In this document: one piece after another, positions 5,959-9,353 of the stretch
Numbering within the stretch: the first letter of the stretch is position 1
Layout: each line of letters opens with the position of its first letter
DNA from: an uncultured bacterium
Lineage (GTDB): Bacteria > Bacillota > Clostridia > Lachnospirales > Lachnospiraceae
Direction of reading: 5' to 3'
Length of the DNA: 9,353 nucleotides
NCBI GenBank assembly: GCA_947088515.1
Contig: CAMUHA010000133.1
Location: forward strand, 1 to 9,353
Notes under the pieces: model-generated
Told to the model about the DNA's origin: nothing
Databases searched by the model: none
Seen by the model: the letters and a program-made list of their open reading frames with translations, nothing else
Translations under genes and position numbers: made by a program

Positions 5959-7128
5959 ATGAAATTACAGGCAGCAGAGAGAATGAAAAATTTTGGAGAA
6001 GGTATTTTCCAATTGCTGGATGAAAAGAAAAGAGAAGTGGAAAAAACAGGGAGAAAGGTCTATAATCTGTCAGTTGGAACGCCGGATTTTCCTACAGACC
6101 CCCATATTATGAAGGCGGTTATGGAAGCTGCAGGAAATTCTGCCAACTATAAATATGCCCTGAAAATGCTTCCAGAGCTTGGGGAGGCGGTGAGAGAACG
6201 CTTTAAAGAGCGTTATCACGTCACCCTAAATGAGAGGGAGGTAACAGATGTTTATGGTTCCCAGGAGGGGATTACCCATATTGGACTAACGCTCTGTAAT
6301 CCTGGGGATGTAGCGCTGGTGCCTGACCCTGGTTATCCTGTTTTTTCTATAGGCCCCCTTTTGGCCCAGGCAGATATTCAGACTTATGAATTGCGGGCGG
6401 AAAATGGTTATCTGCCGGATTTAAAAAGCATTGATGAGGAAATCTGCCGTAAAACAAAATTTATGATGGTGTCTTATCCTCTAAATCCGGTATGTAAAAT
6501 AGCTCCGGACAGTTTTTATGAAGAACTGATTCCCTGGGCCCAGGCCCATGATATAATAATTGTCCACGATAACGCTTATTCAGATATTATTTTTGATGGA
6601 CACATAGGCAAGTCTATCCTGCAGTTTAAAGGCGCAAAGGAAAACTGTGTGGAGTTTTATTCTCTTTCAAAGAGTTATAATTATACTGGTGCAAGGGCTG
6701 GTTTCCTTGTGGGAAATGAAACGTTGGTGCAGAATTTTAAAAAGCTCCATTCCCAGATTGATTACGGAACTTTTCTGCCGGTTCAATATGGCGCTATTGC
6801 CGCGCTTAAAGGGCCGGATACAGGGGTTAAGGAACGCTGTGCGCAATACCAGAGGCGGAGAGACGCTCTTTGCGGCGGACTTAGGAAAATTGGGTGGCAT
6901 ATTCCAGACAGTGAAGGAACCATGTTTGCCTGGGGAAAAATTCCGGAAGGATTTACAGATGATGTAGCTTTTGTTATGGAGCTTTTGGAAAAGTCAGGGG
7001 TTTTGTGTACACCGGGAAGCAGCTTTGGAAAGCTGGGACGCGGCTATGTGCGCTTTGCGCTGACCCTTACTGTGGAAGAAATTGGCCAGGCAGTTGCCGC
7101 TATTGGAAACAGCGGGATGATAAAATAG
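5959..7128 (+). CDS. PLP-dependent class I/II aminotransferase
   Basis: This 389-residue fold-type I aminotransferase is related to the aspartate/alanine and LL-diaminopimelate aminotransferase groups. The PLP Schiff-base lysine is K238 in SLSKSYNYTGARAGF, with R246 as the phosphate contact. D204 (HDNAYSD) would hold the pyridine nitrogen, Y207 and N176 contact the cofactor ring, and R365 (VRFAL) would bind the substrate alpha-carboxylate. The N-terminal substrate loop is VGTPDFPTDP (39-48). The usual YPxNPTG-type motif reads YPLNPVCK here, a departure from the common form. Full length and without breaks. AGGAGG (5945-5950), 8 bases before the ATG, is a strong ribosome binding site. Three bases separate it from the WYL gene, so they are cotranscribed. 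Substrate cannot be named: alanine, aspartate, diaminopimelate and aromatic donors are all possible for this group. Confidence 0.88.
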   Translation: MKLQAAERMKNFGEGIFQLLDEKKREVEKTGRKVYNLSVGTPDFPTDPHIMKAVMEAAGNSANYKYALKMLPELGEAVRERFKERYHVTLNEREVTDVYGSQEGITHIGLTLCNPGDVALVPDPGYPVFSIGPLLAQADIQTYELRAENGYLPDLKSIDEEICRKTKFMMVSYPLNPVCKIAPDSFYEELIPWAQAHDIIIVHDNAYSDIIFDGHIGKSILQFKGAKENCVEFYSLSKSYNYTGARAGFLVGNETLVQNFKKLHSQIDYGTFLPVQYGAIAALKGPDTGVKERCAQYQRRRDALCGGLRKIGWHIPDSEGTMFAWGKIPEGFTDDVAFVMELLEKSGVLCTPGSSFGKLGRGYVRFALTLTVEEIGQAVAAIGNSGMIK

Positions 7129-7146
7129 CAAAAAAGTAATTTCCAA

Positions 7147-7175
7147 TTGACATCTGCATACGGTTTCATTATACT
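7147..7175 (+). promoter_or_regulatory. Sigma-A type promoter of nrdD
   Basis: TTGACA (7147-7152) and TATACT (7170-7175) are 17 bases apart; the -35 box is the exact consensus. Transcription would start around 7182, placing both NrdR boxes at or just after the start site. A second possible -10, TATAAT (7199-7204), lies between the boxes but lacks a properly spaced -35. No hairpin terminator is visible between the aminotransferase stop (7128) and this promoter, so some read-through is possible. Confidence 0.85.
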
Positions 7176-7183
7176 AATTTTGA

Positions 7184-7199
7184 ATACTATATATTGATT
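7184..7199 (+). promoter_or_regulatory. NrdR box 1 (operator of nrdD)
   Basis: ATACTATATATTGATT fits the NrdR box consensus (acaCwATATATwGtgt-like): its ten central bases, CTATATATTG, match at every position. NrdR is the zinc/ATP-cone repressor of ribonucleotide reductase genes and binds pairs of such boxes. It lies at the predicted transcription start, between the -10 box and box 2. Confidence 0.85.
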
Positions 7200-7214
7200 A
7201 TAATATGATTTGAA

Positions 7215-7230
7215 ACACTAGATTTAGCGT
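7215..7230 (+). promoter_or_regulatory. NrdR box 2 (operator of nrdD)
   Basis: ACACTAGATTTAGCGT is the second NrdR-type palindrome, matching the outer ACAC...GCGT arms better than box 1 while its centre has two departures. Exactly 15 bases separate it from box 1, and the starts are 31 bp apart (about three helical turns). This is the spacing known for cooperative NrdR binding. Confidence 0.83.
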
Positions 7231-7254
7231 CGCGGCCGTGGAGTTGAGAGAAAT

Positions 7255-7260
7255 GGAGGA
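7255..7260 (+). promoter_or_regulatory. Ribosome binding site deciding the nrdD start
   Basis: GGAGGA lies 6 bases before the ATG at 7267. An upstream ATG at 7253 is out of frame with nrdD and overlaps this site, so 7267 is the start. Confidence 0.8.
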
Positions 7261-7266
7261 AGCGGG

Positions 7267-9353
7267 ATGGATAACTTGCAGGAGAAGAATACAGAATATG
7301 GGGAAATGTTCAGACCGGTCAGAGATGTCAGGGTAATTAAAAAAGATGGCAGCTATGAAGCGTTTAATGTTCAGAAGGTGATTGATGCTGTTGGAAAAAG
7401 TGCATACCGTGCGCTTACGAAATTTACCAAAGAGGAAAAGAAGCATATCTGCCAGTATGTAGTAGATAAAGTAAATGAGCTGGAGGAGGATAAGATTCCG
7501 ATTCCGATTATGCACAATATTGTGGAGAGTGCGCTTGAAGAGGTAAAGCCTATTGTGGCAAAAAGCTACCGGGATTACCGTAATTATAAGCAGGACTTTG
7601 TGCGCATGATGGATGATGTGTATAAAAAAAGCCAGTCTATTATGTATGTAGGGGATAAGGAAAACGCCAATACGGACAGCGCCCTTGTATCCACCAAGAG
7701 AAGCCTTATTTTTAATCAGTTTAATAAGGAATTATATCAAAAGTTTTTTATGACAACAGAAGAAATCCAGGCATGCAGGGATGGCTATATTTATGTCCAT
7801 GATATGTCTGCAAGACGGGATACGATGAACTGTTGTCTCTTTGACGTGGCAAGTGTGCTTACCGGCGGCTTTGAAATGGGGAATATCTGGTATAATGAGC
7901 CTAAAACCTTAGATGTGGCCTTTGATGTGATTGGGGATATTGTGCTTAGCGCTGCCAGTCAGCAGTATGGCGGATTTACCGTGTCGGAGGTGGACAAAAT
8001 CCTTGAACCTTATGCGGAAAAGACATATGCGAGAAGCCTTGCCAAGTATGATAAACTTGGGATTGATAAAGAACGTGCAAAAACGGAAGCCTATGAGGAT
8101 GTGAGGCGGGAATTTGAGCAGGGCTTCCAGGGATGGGAATACAAGTTCAATACAGTGGCATCCAGCAGAGGCGATTATCCGTTTATCACTGTAACAGCTG
8201 GTATTGGTACGGGGAGGTTTGCAAAGCTTGCAAGTATTTCTCTTCTAAATGTCAGGAGAGAAGGGCAGGGGAAAAAGAACTGTAAAAAGCCGGTTTTGTT
8301 CCCCAAAATTGTATTTCTGTATGATGAAAATCTGCATGGGGCCGGAAAAGAGCTGGAGGATGTGTTTGAGGCAGGGGTAAAATGTTCCTCCAAAACCATG
8401 TATCCTGACTGGCTGTCTTTGACAGGAAAGGGCTATATTGCAAGTATGTACAGGCAATATGGAAAGGTGATTTCCCCTATGGGATGCCGGGCCTTTCTTT
8501 CTCCCTGGTATGAAAGAGGCGGTATACATCCGGCAGATGATAGAGATGTGCCTGTGTTTGTAGGGCGGTTTAATGTGGGAGCTGTTTCACTTCATTTGCC
8601 TATGATTCTTGCAAAATCCAGGCAGGAGAGCCGGGATTTTTATGAAGTGTTGGATTATTACTTAAATTTAATCCGTCAGCTTCATATTAGGACATACGCT
8701 TATCTGGGAGAAATGCGTGCCTCTACCAATCCGCTGGCCTATTGTGAAGGAGGCTTTTTGGGTGGACATTTAAAGCTTACGGATAAAATTAAGCCAATCT
8801 TAAAAAGCGCTACTGCAAGCTTTGGCATTACTGCCTTTAATGAACTACAGGAGCTTTATAATGGAAAATCTCTTGTGGAGGATGGGGAATTTGCCCTGGA
8901 GGTATTGGAGCATATTAACCAGAAAGTAAATGAATTTAAAGAAACAGACAAAAACCTTTATGCCATTTATGGGACGCCGGCAGAAAGTCTGTGTGGTCTG
9001 CAGGTAAAACAATTCCGGGCCAAATATGGTATAGTGGAAGGAGTTTCTGACAGGGAGTATGTGTCCAACAGCTTTCACTGTCATGTGACAGAGGACATTA
9101 CCCCTATACAGAAACAGGATTTGGAGTATCGTTTCTGGGAGCTTTCCAATGGAGGAAAAATCCAATATGTAAAGTATCCTATAGACTATAATATAGAAGC
9201 AATTAAGACCCTGATAAGAAGGGCTATGGAGATGGGGTTTTATGAGGGGGTAAATTTATCCCTTGCTTACTGTGATGACTGCGGCCATCAGGAGCTGGAA
9301 ATGGATGTTTGTCCTGTGTGTGGAAGCAAAAACCTTACAAAGATTGACCGTAT
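7267..9353 (+). CDS. nrdD: Anaerobic ribonucleoside-triphosphate reductase (class III), 3' end outside window
   Basis: NrdD reduces ribonucleoside triphosphates to dNTPs without oxygen, using a glycyl radical made by the activase NrdG. The frame is open from the ATG to the window edge: 695 codons plus two bases. An ATP-cone allosteric domain comes first (about 20-110; VRVIKKDGSYEAFNVQKV). The catalytic barrel follows, with MNCCLFD (Cys189, matching the second active-site cysteine of formate-dependent enzymes) and MGCRAFLSPW (Cys407, the thiyl-radical cysteine). GRFNVGAVSLHLP and TASFGITAFNEL are also typical. Near the edge is the zinc site, CDDC (669/672) and CPVC (682/685). The RVCGY-type glycyl-radical loop must lie in the missing last 30-50 residues. 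Regulation is expected by dATP/ATP at the cone and by NrdR at the two upstream boxes. nrdG usually follows but is not visible. Confidence 0.97.
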   Translation, partial: MDNLQEKNTEYGEMFRPVRDVRVIKKDGSYEAFNVQKVIDAVGKSAYRALTKFTKEEKKHICQYVVDKVNELEEDKIPIPIMHNIVESALEEVKPIVAKSYRDYRNYKQDFVRMMDDVYKKSQSIMYVGDKENANTDSALVSTKRSLIFNQFNKELYQKFFMTTEEIQACRDGYIYVHDMSARRDTMNCCLFDVASVLTGGFEMGNIWYNEPKTLDVAFDVIGDIVLSAASQQYGGFTVSEVDKILEPYAEKTYARSLAKYDKLGIDKERAKTEAYEDVRREFEQGFQGWEYKFNTVASSRGDYPFITVTAGIGTGRFAKLASISLLNVRREGQGKKNCKKPVLFPKIVFLYDENLHGAGKELEDVFEAGVKCSSKTMYPDWLSLTGKGYIASMYRQYGKVISPMGCRAFLSPWYERGGIHPADDRDVPVFVGRFNVGAVSLHLPMILAKSRQESRDFYEVLDYYLNLIRQLHIRTYAYLGEMRASTNPLAYCEGGFLGGHLKLTDKIKPILKSATASFGITAFNELQELYNGKSLVEDGEFALEVLEHINQKVNEFKETDKNLYAIYGTPAESLCGLQVKQFRAKYGIVEGVSDREYVSNSFHCHVTEDITPIQKQDLEYRFWELSNGGKIQYVKYPIDYNIEAIKTLIRRAMEMGFYEGVNLSLAYCDDCGHQELEMDVCPVCGSKNLTKIDR

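Noticed and set aside
6647..6967. A 106-codon plus-strand frame inside the aminotransferase gene.
   Set aside because: It overlaps the PLP lysine region of the aminotransferase in another frame, without a ribosome site or family signature.
7101..7147. Inverted repeat ATTGGAAA ... TTTCCAAT around the end of the aminotransferase gene as a terminator.
   Set aside because: The arms are only 8 bp with a loop of more than 30 bases and no T-tract follows, so termination is unlikely.
7253..7300. Upstream ATG at 7253 as a leader peptide for nrdD.
   Set aside because: It has no own ribosome site, overlaps the Shine-Dalgarno of nrdD and runs out of frame into the gene; no attenuator structure is visible.

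Overview
The window looks like an ordinary chromosomal stretch of an anaerobic, low-to-mid GC Gram-positive bacterium of the Clostridia, most likely Lachnospiraceae. The evidence is the purine-rich Shine-Dalgarno sites (AGGAGG, GGAGGA), the A/T-rich sigma-A type promoters, U-tract hairpin terminators, a class III (oxygen-sensitive) ribonucleotide reductase, and protein sequences typical of gut Clostridia. All genes seen are on the + strand. I see no insertion sequence, phage gene, tRNA, rRNA or CRISPR array.

Layout. (1) Positions 2-211 hold the end of a purine nucleoside phosphorylase gene, closed by a long hairpin terminator (227-278). (2) A near-consensus promoter (305-333) starts a tight three-gene operon: cytidine deaminase (375-830), a 5'-methylthioadenosine/S-adenosylhomocysteine-type nucleoside deaminase (850-2154) and a membrane-anchored MutS-like ATPase (2179-3864). 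(3) A second good promoter lies across the stop codon of the MutS-like gene (3857-3885). It precedes an overlooked 52-residue single-pass membrane protein (3921-4079), which is followed by a strong terminator (4159-4185). (4) Next comes a coupled cluster of a YjjG-like HAD nucleotidase (4268-4954), a WYL-domain regulator overlapping it by one base (4954-5955) and a PLP aminotransferase (5959-7128). (5) A consensus promoter (7147-7175) and a pair of NrdR boxes (7184-7199 and 7215-7230) control nrdD, the anaerobic ribonucleoside-triphosphate reductase, which runs off the window end without its glycyl-radical motif.

How the genes fit together. Much of the window concerns nucleotide supply: nucleoside phosphorolysis (PNP), pyrimidine and adenosine-type nucleoside deamination, removal of stray pyrimidine nucleotides (YjjG-like) and de novo dNTP production (nrdD). 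The MutS-like ATPase, the small membrane protein, the WYL regulator and the aminotransferase have no assignable substrate or signal from sequence alone.

The points most worth a second look are the NrdR operator geometry, the membrane-anchored MutS-like ATPase with its small membrane-protein neighbour, and the nucleotidase-WYL coupling. I do not see a clear new defence or mobile system.
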